A stretch of DNA of 15,537 nucleotides from JAAAOZ01 sp964496595 (lineage in GTDB: Bacteria > Chloroflexota > Anaerolineae > B4-G1 > SLSP01), in NCBI GenBank assembly GCA_964496595.1, contig CAZCAI010000123.1, positions 1 to 15,537 of the forward strand, read 5' to 3'. The notes below the pieces were generated by a model that saw only the letters and a program-made list of their open reading frames with translations, did no database searches and had not been told where the DNA came from. Shown one piece after another: positions 8,550-15,537 of the stretch (positions are counted from its first letter, which is position 1; every line of letters starts with the position of its first letter). The translations under genes and the position numbers were made by a program.

Positions 8550-8632
8550 AAGTGCAACGCACTTTTGGGCTTATGGTCAGTCGTATCTGGTATGGGGTGT
8601 AACTGTTGCTTAAATCCAAGTGCGTTGCACCT
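8550..8632. repeat. inverted pair of AGTGCAACGCACT-type repeats
   Basis: Bases 8550-8564 read aagtgcaacgcactt. Bases 8618-8630 read aagtgcgttgcac, the exact reverse complement of 8552-8564. The copies lie 53 nt apart in the spacer between the oxidoreductase end and the response regulator start, and each copy can also fold on itself (gtgc...gcac). It could form the end structure of the oxidoreductase transcript or be a dispersed repeat; no T-run is present. The rest of this 143-nt spacer shows no gene. Confidence 0.6.
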
Positions 8633-8644
8633 AAACGAATATCG

Positions 8645-10516
8645 TTATAATTCCTCTGCGACCCAGGGGATGCCCAGCTCCTGCAATTTCCAGGTGGTGG
8701 GGATGCCCGTCGTCGCGTCCCAACCCAGCATCTGATAGAGGGTGCGGCGCGCGTGCTCGAAGGTCTCCGGCGGCAAGGCGTTGCCTTGCGAAGGGCCTTC
8801 CTCGAATGGCTCGAAGAAGCGGTCGGGCAACTGGTCGCGATCCACCGTCAGCCCCTCGCGGACGTTGAAGGCCCGCGCCATGGTGTAGCCGCGCTCGCCC
8901 ACTTTGAGCAGCTCGTAGAGCGAGGTGTCCCAGCCCGTGATGGCGCGCATCATCTCCACGATCTTTAGGTGGCTGATCATAGCGCCCACGAACATACAGT
9001 AGCCCAGGACGTTGTAGAGCGTTTGCCAGGGGATGATGACGGAGGCCAGGCGCATCTTGGCCGGGCTGAGATCGTCGAAGGGGAGCGGCTCTAAAATGCC
9101 GAAGGGGTGCATCGCGGCCATGCCCTCCTCGGTCTGGTAGCTCACGTCGTGGAAGTTGTGCATGTGATCCGCGCCGGTGGGGGAGAGTGCGTAGCCGACG
9201 CCCAGCCCGAATTTGATGCGCGGCTCGTGCATCGGAAGCTCCTGGCCCTTGACGTGCATTACCAGGTCGGCGCCGCGCCCGATCTCCTGCGCGGCGTGAT
9301 AGGCGCCTTCGCTGAGCAACTTGCCGAAACCCTCGCGCCGGCCCATTAGCTCTACCAGTCGCACCATCGCCTTTGCGTCGCCGAAGCGCAACTCAAGGCC
9401 GCCGGTGTCCTCCGTCGCGAGCAGCCCCCGCTCGAAGCACTCCATCGCCCACGCTATCGAGACCCCGCAGGAGATCGTATCCAGGCCGTAGGCGTTGCAG
9501 AGCTGGTTGGCCCGGCAGATGGCGGCCAGATCGCCGACGCCGCAACTCGACCCCAGTGCGCCCAACGTCTCGTACTCCGGCCCGCCGTAGACCGGATCGA
9601 CGGGATACTCGCCCTCGGTGATCTCCACCACGCGCTTGCAACCGACGGGGCAGGCGAAGCAGGTGTCGCGATCTTTGAGCACGGTCTCGGCCATCGCGAT
9701 GCCGGTGATGGCCTCCCAACCCTCGTCAAAGACGCCCTGCTGGAAGTTCCGCGTCGGCAACCCGCCCTGCAAGTGCTGATGAACACTGTTGGCCGTCCCG
9801 AACTCCTGCAAGCCCTGGCCCCAGGTGGTGGGAAAGTGCTGGGCGAACCACTGGGCCAGGTCGCGCAGGGCCGGGGCATCGGCCAACTCCTTTTTGGCCG
9901 TACCGCGCACGACGACGGCCTTCAGGCGCTTTGATCCCATCACTGCGCCGAGGCCGGTGCGGCCGGCCGCGCGGTTGATGTCGTGCATAATCGCCGCGAT
10001 GCGCGCCTGGCGCTCGCCCGCCGGCCCGATCTGGGCGACGCGCGCGCGTGACTCGTCCAACTCCTCCTTGATCGCGGCCTCGGTCTCCGCCGTGAGCTTG
10101 CCCCACAGATGCTCGGCGGAGCGAATCTCGGCCTCGCCGTCCTTGATCCACAGATAGACGGGCGTCTCGGCCTGGCCGGTGATGAGGAGGGCGTCGAAGC
10201 CGGCGTGCGCCAACTCCGCGCCCCACCAGCCGCCCACGTCTGCCTCGCCGAAGCCGCCGGTCAGCGGGGATTTGGCGCCCACGTGGCTGCGTCCCGCCCC
10301 GCCGATGGGCGCGCCCGTGATGGCGCCGGTGGCGAAGATCAGGAGGTTATCCGGCCCCAGCGGATCGACGCCGGGCGCTACCTCGCGGAGCAGATAGTAG
10401 GCGATCCAATTCCAGCCGCCCATATAACGGCGGTAAAAGTGCTCGTCGGGTTCTTCGATGGTGATCTCTTGGGTGGTCAGGTTGATCCGCAATATTTTGC
10501 CTGCATAGCCGTGCAT
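8645..10516 (-). CDS. aor: aldehyde:ferredoxin oxidoreductase (tungsten enzyme)
   Basis: This family oxidises aldehydes to carboxylic acids, passing electrons to ferredoxin in the cytosol, with a tungsten bis-pyranopterin and a [4Fe-4S] cluster. The product has 623 aa, near the ~605 of the Pyrococcus enzyme. The cluster motif C-x2-C-x3-C is at Cys286, Cys289 and Cys293, and the distant fourth ligand is probably Cys507 in 'NVLGYCMF', matching the D/N-x-x-G-L-C position of the family. 'AGRSHVGAKSPLTGGFGEAD' (residues 74-93) is the pterin-binding segment of the N-terminal domain. 'NAYGLDTIS' (341-349) and 'SPTGADHMHN' (445-454) are further family landmarks. The ATG at 10516 has AGGAG 6 nt upstream. 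It follows a zinc alcohol dehydrogenase on the same strand but is separated by a dead gene stump, so it may have its own promoter. The natural aldehyde is unknown. Confidence 0.93.
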   Translation of the reverse strand: MHGYAGKILRINLTTQEITIEEPDEHFYRRYMGGWNWIAYYLLREVAPGVDPLGPDNLLIFATGAITGAPIGGAGRSHVGAKSPLTGGFGEADVGGWWGAELAHAGFDALLITGQAETPVYLWIKDGEAEIRSAEHLWGKLTAETEAAIKEELDESRARVAQIGPAGERQARIAAIMHDINRAAGRTGLGAVMGSKRLKAVVVRGTAKKELADAPALRDLAQWFAQHFPTTWGQGLQEFGTANSVHQHLQGGLPTRNFQQGVFDEGWEAITGIAMAETVLKDRDTCFACPVGCKRVVEITEGEYPVDPVYGGPEYETLGALGSSCGVGDLAAICRANQLCNAYGLDTISCGVSIAWAMECFERGLLATEDTGGLELRFGDAKAMVRLVELMGRREGFGKLLSEGAYHAAQEIGRGADLVMHVKGQELPMHEPRIKFGLGVGYALSPTGADHMHNFHDVSYQTEEGMAAMHPFGILEPLPFDDLSPAKMRLASVIIPWQTLYNVLGYCMFVGAMISHLKIVEMMRAITGWDTSLYELLKVGERGYTMARAFNVREGLTVDRDQLPDRFFEPFEEGPSQGNALPPETFEHARRTLYQMLGWDATTGIPTTWKLQELGIPWVAEEL

Positions 10517-10652
10517 GGTTGGCTCCTTTTCATTTTGTCATTGCTCGACCTGGATTGTTAGATCCAAGCCTTTGATTTTTGGGGCGGGGATTTGGCAATT
10601 CCCTTTGAGCGACGGGTAAATTTCCTGCGCTCTTTGCGGTGCTCTTTTAGCC

Positions 10653-10787
10653 TCACCGCGCGAACGCCACGAATGGATTATACCACGTTAGTTGCCGGAT
10701 GGTCGTCTCGTCCACGCCGCGCGCGCGGAGTTGGGGGAGGAAGTGCTCGCTAAGGTAGGTGTACGATCGCGGCGATTGGGGGCGGTC
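10653..10787 (-). pseudogene. C-terminal remnant of a phosphotriesterase-family gene
   Basis: Reading the minus strand directly after the dehydrogenase stop codon, in the same frame, gives 44 codons ending at TGA (10655-10653). About 35 of these ('YTYLSEHFLPQLRARGVDE', then 'TTIRQLTWYNPFVAFAR') resemble the last helices of phosphotriesterase-related zinc hydrolases (type '..hf.p.Lr.rGv.e..i..l...NP...f'). There is no start codon or ribosome site, and the metal-binding barrel (about 270 residues) is missing. It is therefore a stump left by a deletion that joined the dehydrogenase end to the hydrolase tail. The family call rests on a short match. Confidence 0.6.
10677..10685 (-). promoter_or_regulatory. 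candidate extended -10 element for the oxidoreductase gene
   Basis: The minus strand reads TGGTATAAT, a perfect TATAAT with an extended -10 TG, inside the hydrolase stump. No good -35 lies 17 nt upstream. Transcription from here would give a leader of about 155 nt that contains a small hairpin (about 10544-10564, tggat/atcca). The match is exact but short and could be chance. Confidence 0.3.
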
Positions 10788-11831
10788 TTACTCAGCATCG
10801 TTGATCTCGATCAGGACCTTCAATGCTTCAGCGCGGCGGTCTGCGACGGCGAACGCCTCTGCCGCGTCCGGCAGGGGGAAGCGATGGCTGATCAGCGGTG
10901 CGGCGCGCACTTCGCCGCCGGAGAGCAGGCGCAGCGCGGTGGCGAAGTCGGCGCCGGCGTACATCAGCGCGCCGATCAGCTCCAGCTCGCGATCCTGCAC
11001 CAGGCCCAACTGCACCGGCACGTCCTCCTCGTAGACGCCGCCGATGATGATGCGGGAGCCTTTGCGCGCTACACGCACGGCGTCGCGCGCGGTCGCGGCG
11101 ACGCCCACGCATTCCAGGATCAGATCGGCGCGTGATGGGCCAAAATGCTCTTCCAGGGCCGTCATCAGGTCCTCTTCTTGGGGATTGATGGCAAAGTCCG
11201 CGCCGAGTTGGCGGGCGAGCGCCAGCCGCTCCGGCAGAACATCCGTAATCATCACGCGGCCCGCGTTGTGCGCCTTGGCCACCTGCAACGTCATCAAGCC
11301 GATAGTCCCCGCGCCTAAGATGAGCACATCGGCGCCGGGAGCGAACGCGGCCAGGCGCACGATGTGGACGCCGACGGCCAACGGTTCCGCCAGCGCCGCC
11401 TGATCCCACGAGAGCGCGTCGGGTAGGTGCAGCGCCTTCGCAGCGGGTACGACTAGATAATCAGCCATCGCGCCGGGCGTCTGGCAGCCGATCACCTTGA
11501 GGTGTTCGCAGATGTTGTAGCGTCCGTGGCGGCAGTTGTAGCACTCGCCGCAGACGAGCGATGGCTCGACCGTCACGCGGTCGCCGGGAGCGAAGGCGAC
11601 GATGTCCTCGCCGACCTCCGCGACGGCGCCGGCGAATTCGTGGCCCGGCGTCACGGGCAGTTCGATGAAGGGGTGTTTGCCGTGATAGGCGTGTAGATCG
11701 GAACCGCAGATGCCCACCTTCGCCACACGGATGAGCAGTTCACCAGGGCCAGGGGTGGGACGCGGCGATTCGATTATGCGGATTTCTTCGGGGGCGCGTA
11801 ATTCAACTTGACGGTTTGTGTTGGAAGACAT
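10788..11831 (-). CDS. zinc-dependent medium-chain alcohol/polyol dehydrogenase
   Basis: This is a 347-aa enzyme of the MDR superfamily, in the sorbitol/threonine/galactitol dehydrogenase style. It oxidises an alcohol or polyol with a nicotinamide cofactor. Catalytic zinc residues are Cys42 in 'GICGSDLHAYHG' and His64-Glu65 in 'TPGHEFAG'. The structural zinc site is complete: Cys94, Cys97, Cys100 and Cys108. The cofactor fold has 'LGAGTIG' (172-178) and Asp197 at the end of beta-2 ('MITDV'), which favours NAD over NADP. 'ALAEPLAVGVH' (146-156) is the usual segment near the active site. The ATG at 11831 follows GGAGAG about 10 nt upstream. The C-terminus is normal for the family; the codons after its stop belong to a phosphotriesterase stump. 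It may supply aldehyde to the oxidoreductase downstream, but only proximity suggests this. Confidence 0.9.
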   Translation of the reverse strand: MSSNTNRQVELRAPEEIRIIESPRPTPGPGELLIRVAKVGICGSDLHAYHGKHPFIELPVTPGHEFAGAVAEVGEDIVAFAPGDRVTVEPSLVCGECYNCRHGRYNICEHLKVIGCQTPGAMADYLVVPAAKALHLPDALSWDQAALAEPLAVGVHIVRLAAFAPGADVLILGAGTIGLMTLQVAKAHNAGRVMITDVLPERLALARQLGADFAINPQEEDLMTALEEHFGPSRADLILECVGVAATARDAVRVARKGSRIIIGGVYEEDVPVQLGLVQDRELELIGALMYAGADFATALRLLSGGEVRAAPLISHRFPLPDAAEAFAVADRRAEALKVLIEINDAE

Positions 11832-11904
11832 AAGTATATCTCTCCTCGGTGGACTGATTTATAGGTTATCAACACGGGGTGATCTGGGGACTGTAATGCA
11901 ACAG

Positions 11905-11938
11905 ACCCCCGGCCTAGGAGCTAGGATCCGGGGGTTTT
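11905..11938. terminator. GC-rich hairpin between tRNA-Asn and the dehydrogenase gene
   Basis: An 8-bp stem (acccccgg 11905-11912 with ccgggggt 11928-11935) continues into a 5-bp stem (cctag/ctagg, 11913-11917 with 11921-11925) over a 3-nt loop, with a 2-nt bulge. A TTTT tail follows on the plus strand. On the minus strand, which carries the tRNA, the tail is TCTGTTGCATT. It probably ends the tRNA transcript despite the weak tail on that side. Confidence 0.6.
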
Positions 11939-11946
11939 AGTTCAAG

Positions 11947-12018
11947 CTGGGACGGGAGGACTCGAACCTCCAACCTTCCGGTTAACAGCCGGGCATTCTA
12001 CCGTTGAACTACGTCCCA
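11947..12018 (-). tRNA. tRNA-Asn (anticodon GTT)
   Basis: The 72-nt minus-strand sequence folds as a tRNA. The acceptor stem TGGGACG pairs fully with CGTCCCA, followed by discriminator G. The anticodon loop CTGTTAA gives anticodon GTT (11984-11986 on the plus strand), and the T-arm is GGAGG-TTCGAGT-CCTCC. The D-arm has the GG of the D-loop. The first pair of the anticodon stem is C-A, and the other four are normal. The CCA end is not encoded and must be added after transcription. Confidence 0.97.
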
Positions 12019-12027
12019 TCTGGTCTT

Positions 12028-12033
12028 ATTATA
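12028..12033 (-). promoter_or_regulatory. candidate -10 box of the tRNA-Asn gene
   Basis: The minus strand reads TATAAT here, 9 nt before the mature tRNA 5' end. This would place initiation about 3 nt upstream of the tRNA. A weak -35-like TTACCC lies about 18 nt further upstream. Confidence 0.5.
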
Positions 12034-12119
12034 GCATAGAATCGCGGCGATGGGTAATTAATTTCGCAGCAGATGAGTGTAACGCTTGATCGTCGGGAAA
12101 GTCAGCTTATGCCGCCTGT

Positions 12120-12243
12120 GCCTGCGGATAAATCGCAGGCTAAAAGCTGAAGTCGGCTGAAGACCGACTGTAAGTAACCCGCGTAGAAATAGAGTCAACT
12201 TCAGTTGACTTGCGCTTAGTAGCCGGGGATTTTAATCCTCGGC
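12120..12243. repeat. cluster of four short hairpins in the 12.0-12.4 kb spacer
   Basis: Four small stem-loops stand in a row: gcctgcg/cgcaggc (12120-12126 with 12134-12140); agtcgg/ccgact (12151-12156 with 12164-12169); agtcaac-ttca-gttgact (12193-12210); and gccgggga/tcctcggc (12222-12229 with 12236-12243, one G-U pair). The first three are perfect. Short frames overlap but none looks coding. This is the style of a dispersed palindromic repeat family. The rest of 12034-12385 shows no gene, apart from the tRNA promoter region and the terminator at 12331. Confidence 0.65.
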
Positions 12244-12330
12244 GAGGTGCGCGGCAAGACGCTTTCCGATAATCAGCCGTCGCTCTCCTCAGCAGATTGT
12301 TGGATGAGGGGGCGGGAGCATAAGAGGAAA

Positions 12331-12361
12331 CCACGCGCAAAGCAATCTGCTTTGCGCGTGG
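12331..12361 (-). terminator. intrinsic terminator of the DUF11 surface-protein gene
   Basis: A perfect 14-bp stem (12331-12344 with 12348-12361, starting ccacgcgcaaagca) encloses a 3-nt loop. On the minus strand it is followed by TTTCCTCTT. It begins 25 nt after the stop codon of the large surface-protein gene and lies on the same strand. Confidence 0.8.
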
Positions 12362-12385
12362 GGGGCTTGATTTACCGGCGGTCCC

Positions 12386-15300
12386 TCATCTATTTTCCAA
12401 TTGAGAGCGATTTACGATGAGCAATGTGTTGGGCGTGGGGCATTCGTCCTTAGTTGGAACGCAAGCGCCTAGCACGGGTGTTTCTCTGATGACCTCGCCC
12501 CTTTGGGGGTTCATCTCGGTGAAGGTATCCCACGCTTGGAGAGAGGGTTTTGGCGTTGCGATGAATAATCGTCCGTCAAAGGCAGTTAGTCCTTTCGGTT
12601 CGCTGTCGCCTAATGACCAGACTTGCGTTGTCGGGTAGGTAAGCGCGGGGCGGAAGGCGTAGTTGCGGTTGAGAAGCGGGAGGTAGAGGGAACACGCAGG
12701 GGGGCCGAGGGTAAGAGGTGATGATTCTGTACAGGGGCCGTTCATCAATGCAAAGATGGCGTTATCCCTAAATGCACTGACGAAGATGCATTGCCCGATC
12801 CCGGTTATGCCATATTCGATGTGGCCATAGATAGGAACGCCTTGTTTGGGGGTCGTATAGCGTGAAAGTTCTTCCCAGGTATCAGGGGCATAGCTGCGGA
12901 GTTCGTGGTTCCATCCCAGAGAGGTGTAGACGCGGTCTTCTGCATCAGCATAATAGATGGAATGTAGATGCTTATCAGGCTCTTCCTCCATACTTAGTAC
13001 ATGCTTAAAATCCAGATCTCCGCATGTGGCGGCGGCGGGTAATTGCCAGATTCCTTTCCTTGCGATTACTTGCCCAGATTGAACATTGTCTTCTGGTCGT
13101 GTCACATAAATAAGGTCGCGTTGCGTGTCTAATGTGAGGTCGGAGAAGCCGCCGGGTTCTTCTTCGCATAGGAGATTAAAAGGTGGGTTGGCGTTCACCA
13201 CGCTAAGGCCATAATCTGAATGGTTACTGTAGTTGGTGATGTAGAGGCGATCATTGTGGACTAATACTTTGCGGGAACGCGCGCCTAACTCGATTACATG
13301 ACGGACATAATACGATTGCAGATCTACAATGTATAGATGTCCCGGCAGGGCCATAGTTTCGCTCAATCCTAGATCTGTAACGTATAGATAGGGCCACTGG
13401 ACGGCCAGGTCGTAGGGGTGACAGTCGCCTTGGGGGCAGAGCGTGATGGTTCTGGATAGCGCGTCGTTGCTCTGTACGCGCGTTGTGTGAAAGGCGATGT
13501 GATCACATAGCGAGCACATCCTCTGCTGACCTCCGACATTCAAGAAGATGGTTTCGTTGTGGGGCTGGTCTGCGCATTCTAATTCCCGCGCGCTGACTTC
13601 TACGCGATTTTTCAGGTCGGTATCGGTGACGTCGAAGACATCGACGGTGCCCAGGTCTTTGTTCGCAACGTAAAGTTCTTGCCATGGCGCCCGCGCCGTC
13701 AGATGGAGGGTGATGCTTTGCCCCGGAACTAACGTCCCTACGTTGGAGATGTAGGTCGTGTTGCTCACCGGTAGCCAGCCGTAGCCGATGTACTCGGCGT
13801 CCGAGGGCAGCGTATCGGTCACGATGACGTTCGTGGCGGTGTAATTGCCCTGGTTTTGTACGATGATGGTTGAGGTGTAGAGGGCGTTCGACTGGACTGT
13901 CTCTGGGCCTTGTTTGTCCACCCGTAAATCCACGTAACAAGCTTCGATGGCGACGGCGTGCGAGCCTGTGGCGGTGACGGGCCGGGTGAAGCCCTGCGGA
14001 TGGTAGGCGGCGGTCACGGTGTTGATGAAGGCCCCCGGTATCTCGTGTTTAAAGGTCAACTCGAAATGACAAGTTTCACCAGGGAGAAGTTTGTCGCAGC
14101 CAGCCTCCCGCGCCGCTGCGGTGAGGTCGCCCAGCCCCGCCCACTGACGGCCTTGGTCGATGACATTATCGAGTATCAGCGCCGGCGTATCCGGTGAACT
14201 GATGTTTGTGATGTCAAAGGTGTAGGTGATAGGCCCGCCGCACGTCTTACCCCGCGACGAGCCGGATTTCTTTACCTCAATCTCAGGCTGAAACAGGTTG
14301 ATCTCATGGTCATCGCTATCGATGACAACGATGTCACGGTGACCGTGGGGATCATCCTCTAACGGTTGGCTATACGTATATGTGGCCGTGACGAGATTGA
14401 TGAGGGGATCTGGATCGTGCTCCTGCACAGTGCGCGTGATGTGTTGACGATCACATTGTTGCGGCGCTAATGTGGGGCTGAAGCGCGAGTCGATGTCTGG
14501 GATGAGGCTGTCAACGACGCTGACTTTGTGCATCGTCTCGGTGATGGTCGGATTGCAGATTGTGATGGTGTAGGTTGGCGTTTCCCCGGCTGTCGACAAG
14601 GTTGGCCCTGTCTTGGCGACCTCGATGTTACACGCGATGTTCACGATATGGTGATCGGTAGCCGAGATCACGTCGGATGAGCCTTCCGCTTGATAATAGG
14701 CCGTGGCATAGTTGACTAATCGACATGGGTCTGTGATCAAAATGGTCCGCGTGAAGGTGCGAGTTTCACATGTGTCGGTGGACAACGCGGCGGCAAACGC
14801 GGCGTCTACATCGGGGATCAGCGTATCCTCCACGGAGAGCTTATGCAAGATCGTATTCGTGCTGTTGTTGCACGCAGTGAGGGTGTATGTGACGGCGTCT
14901 CCTATCTCCACTTCGATGTCAGTGCCTGACTTGGTCAGCGTGAGCGTGGGCGACGGATCAGGGCGGACTATTTCTACGCTGTGGCTGTCCGTGGCGGTGA
15001 TCGTGTGAGACAGTTGATCGAGCTGATAGGTCGCGGTGACGTAATTGGTCAGAGGGTGGGGATCGTCGGATAGCGCCTCGCGCGTGAAGACGTGGGTTTC
15101 GCAGGTTTGCGCCGCCAAGGTCGGCGCGAACTCGGCGTCGACGCCGGGGATGAGCGAATCTTCCACGGAGAGCTTGTGCAGCGCGGTATCCGTGCTGACG
15201 TTGCACACGGTGATGGTGTAGGTGAGGGCGTCGCCCGGCATGGCGATGTCGGGGCCGTCCTTGTCCACGGTCAAGCCGGGACGCACGATCTGGACGCTGT

Positions 15301-15537
15301 GGCTGTCCGTGGCGGTGATCGTGTGAGACAGTTGATCGACCTGATAGGTTGCAGTGACGTAGTTGATCAAGGTGTGGGGATCGTCGGGCAGCACCTCGCG
15401 CGTGAAGACGTGGGTTTCGCAGGTTTGCGCCGCCAGGGTCGGCGCGAACTCGGCGTCGACGCCGGGGATGAGCGAATCCACGACGGAGAGCTTGTGCAGC
15501 GCGGTATCCGTGCTGACGTTGCACACGGTGACGGTGT
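12386..15537 (-). CDS. large DUF11-repeat surface protein with C-terminal propeller region (5' end outside window)
   Basis: The frame is open through the right edge; about 1,050 residues are seen and the N-terminus is missing. Positions here count from a GTG codon at 15526, which is not the real start. Residues 1-407 hold four repeats of about 100-106 aa of DUF11/DUF7507 type ('LTYTITVCN...LHKLSVEDSLIPGVDA...QTCETHVFTRE...NYVTATY...ITATDSHSVEIVRP'). Each carries two Cys about 34 residues apart that could form a disulfide. A divergent repeat (about 408-525) and a DUF11 domain (about 526-620, 'VTDTLPSDAEYIGYGW') follow. The rest has propeller-like strands ('ELYVANKDLGTVDVFDV', 'PYLYVTDLG', 'RLYITNYSNH', 'DLIYVTRPEDN') and the motif 'SLYLPLLNRNYAF' (from 946), which recalls exported Chloroflexota proteins. 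It probably sits on the cell surface as an adhesive or structural protein. GC content is lower than in the central genes, except in the first two repeats. Confidence 0.8.
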   Translation of the reverse strand, partial: TVTVCNVSTDTALHKLSVVDSLIPGVDAEFAPTLAAQTCETHVFTREVLPDDPHTLINYVTATYQVDQLSHTITATDSHSVQIVRPGLTVDKDGPDIAMPGDALTYTITVCNVSTDTALHKLSVEDSLIPGVDAEFAPTLAAQTCETHVFTREALSDDPHPLTNYVTATYQLDQLSHTITATDSHSVEIVRPDPSPTLTLTKSGTDIEVEIGDAVTYTLTACNNSTNTILHKLSVEDTLIPDVDAAFAAALSTDTCETRTFTRTILITDPCRLVNYATAYYQAEGSSDVISATDHHIVNIACNIEVAKTGPTLSTAGETPTYTITICNPTITETMHKVSVVDSLIPDIDSRFSPTLAPQQCDRQHITRTVQEHDPDPLINLVTATYTYSQPLEDDPHGHRDIVVIDSDDHEINLFQPEIEVKKSGSSRGKTCGGPITYTFDITNISSPDTPALILDNVIDQGRQWAGLGDLTAAAREAGCDKLLPGETCHFELTFKHEIPGAFINTVTAAYHPQGFTRPVTATGSHAVAIEACYVDLRVDKQGPETVQSNALYTSTIIVQNQGNYTATNVIVTDTLPSDAEYIGYGWLPVSNTTYISNVGTLVPGQSITLHLTARAPWQELYVANKDLGTVDVFDVTDTDLKNRVEVSARELECADQPHNETIFLNVGGQQRMCSLCDHIAFHTTRVQSNDALSRTITLCPQGDCHPYDLAVQWPYLYVTDLGLSETMALPGHLYIVDLQSYYVRHVIELGARSRKVLVHNDRLYITNYSNHSDYGLSVVNANPPFNLLCEEEPGGFSDLTLDTQRDLIYVTRPEDNVQSGQVIARKGIWQLPAAATCGDLDFKHVLSMEEEPDKHLHSIYYADAEDRVYTSLGWNHELRSYAPDTWEELSRYTTPKQGVPIYGHIEYGITGIGQCIFVSAFRDNAIFALMNGPCTESSPLTLGPPACSLYLPLLNRNYAFRPALTYPTTQVWSLGDSEPKGLTAFDGRLFIATPKPSLQAWDTFTEMNPQRGEVIRETPVLGACVPTKDECPTPNTLLIVNRSQLENR
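14978..15537 (-). repeat. 318-bp tandem coding repeat of the surface protein (second copy cut by the edge)
   Basis: Copy one spans 14978-15295. Copy two starts at 15296 and runs off the window. They keep long exact runs (42, 42 and 48 bp in the half encoding 'CNVSTDTALHKLSV' to 'CETHVFTRE'), while the next repeats inward have diverged strongly. This points to a recent duplication of one 106-aa unit near the unseen N-terminal side. Confidence 0.9.

Noticed and set aside
9467..9469. Cys350 of the oxidoreductase as the fourth cluster ligand
   Set aside because: In the family the fourth cysteine lies in the later D/N-x-x-G-L-C motif, here Cys507.
11941..12019. tRNA-associated integration site
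   Set aside because: No integrase, no direct repeat of the tRNA 3' end was seen, and the flanking genes are not phage-like.
12140..12340. 66-aa minus-strand frame in the hairpin-rich spacer
   Set aside because: It runs through three stem-loops and part of a terminator, and has no recognisable protein features.

Overview
The window looks like chromosomal DNA of a Chloroflexota-type bacterium (Anaerolineae-like), probably an environmental genome. This placement is inferred from gene style, not from a marker gene: a lipoprotein with a Ser/Thr/Pro linker and propeller repeats, a large DUF11-type surface protein with a 'YLPLLNRNY' motif, a tungsten aldehyde:ferredoxin oxidoreductase, and heptameric short tandem repeats between genes. 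Most of 2.4-11.8 kb is GC-rich and coded on the minus strand. The left end (about 0.1-2.3 kb) and the right end (12.4-15.5 kb) have lower GC and hold exported or surface-type genes.

Layout. 126-1337 (+): a propeller lipoprotein, followed by an inverted repeat that overlaps its stop codon. 1517-2291 (+): two short overlapping reading frames, one TolB/WD40-like and one a beta-sandwich fragment; together they look like debris or a frameshifted gene. These converge on a minus-strand block that ends at a hairpin terminator (2363-2397). Read 5' to 3' on the minus strand, the block holds a YwaF/TIGR02206 membrane protein (6461-5721), a tRNA-dihydrouridine synthase (5677-4763), and a cytosolic DPP-IV-like S9 peptidase (4594-2417) with an array of phased heptamers just upstream. 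Further upstream on the same strand are a receiver-only response regulator (8501-8127), a small zinc-ribbon-like membrane protein (8114-7593) and a SAM methyltransferase (7465-6665). Above these lie a zinc medium-chain dehydrogenase (11831-10788), the C-terminal stump of a phosphotriesterase-family gene (10787-10653), and an aldehyde:ferredoxin oxidoreductase (10516-8645). A tRNA-Asn(GTT) gene sits at 12018-11947. After a hairpin-rich spacer, a multi-repeat DUF11/propeller surface protein runs off the right edge.

Function. The alcohol dehydrogenase and the tungsten oxidoreductase could form an alcohol-aldehyde-acid route, but only proximity supports this. The other minus-strand genes are housekeeping or regulatory, with no obvious shared pathway.

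I do not see a CRISPR array, a complete insertion sequence, a phage module, a defence locus or a biosynthetic cluster. The least explained material lies between genes: 7-nt-phased repeat arrays just upstream of two minus-strand genes, hairpins sharing a GTCA tetraloop at separate sites, and a cluster of four small hairpins at 12.1-12.24 kb. These look like members of dispersed repeat families.
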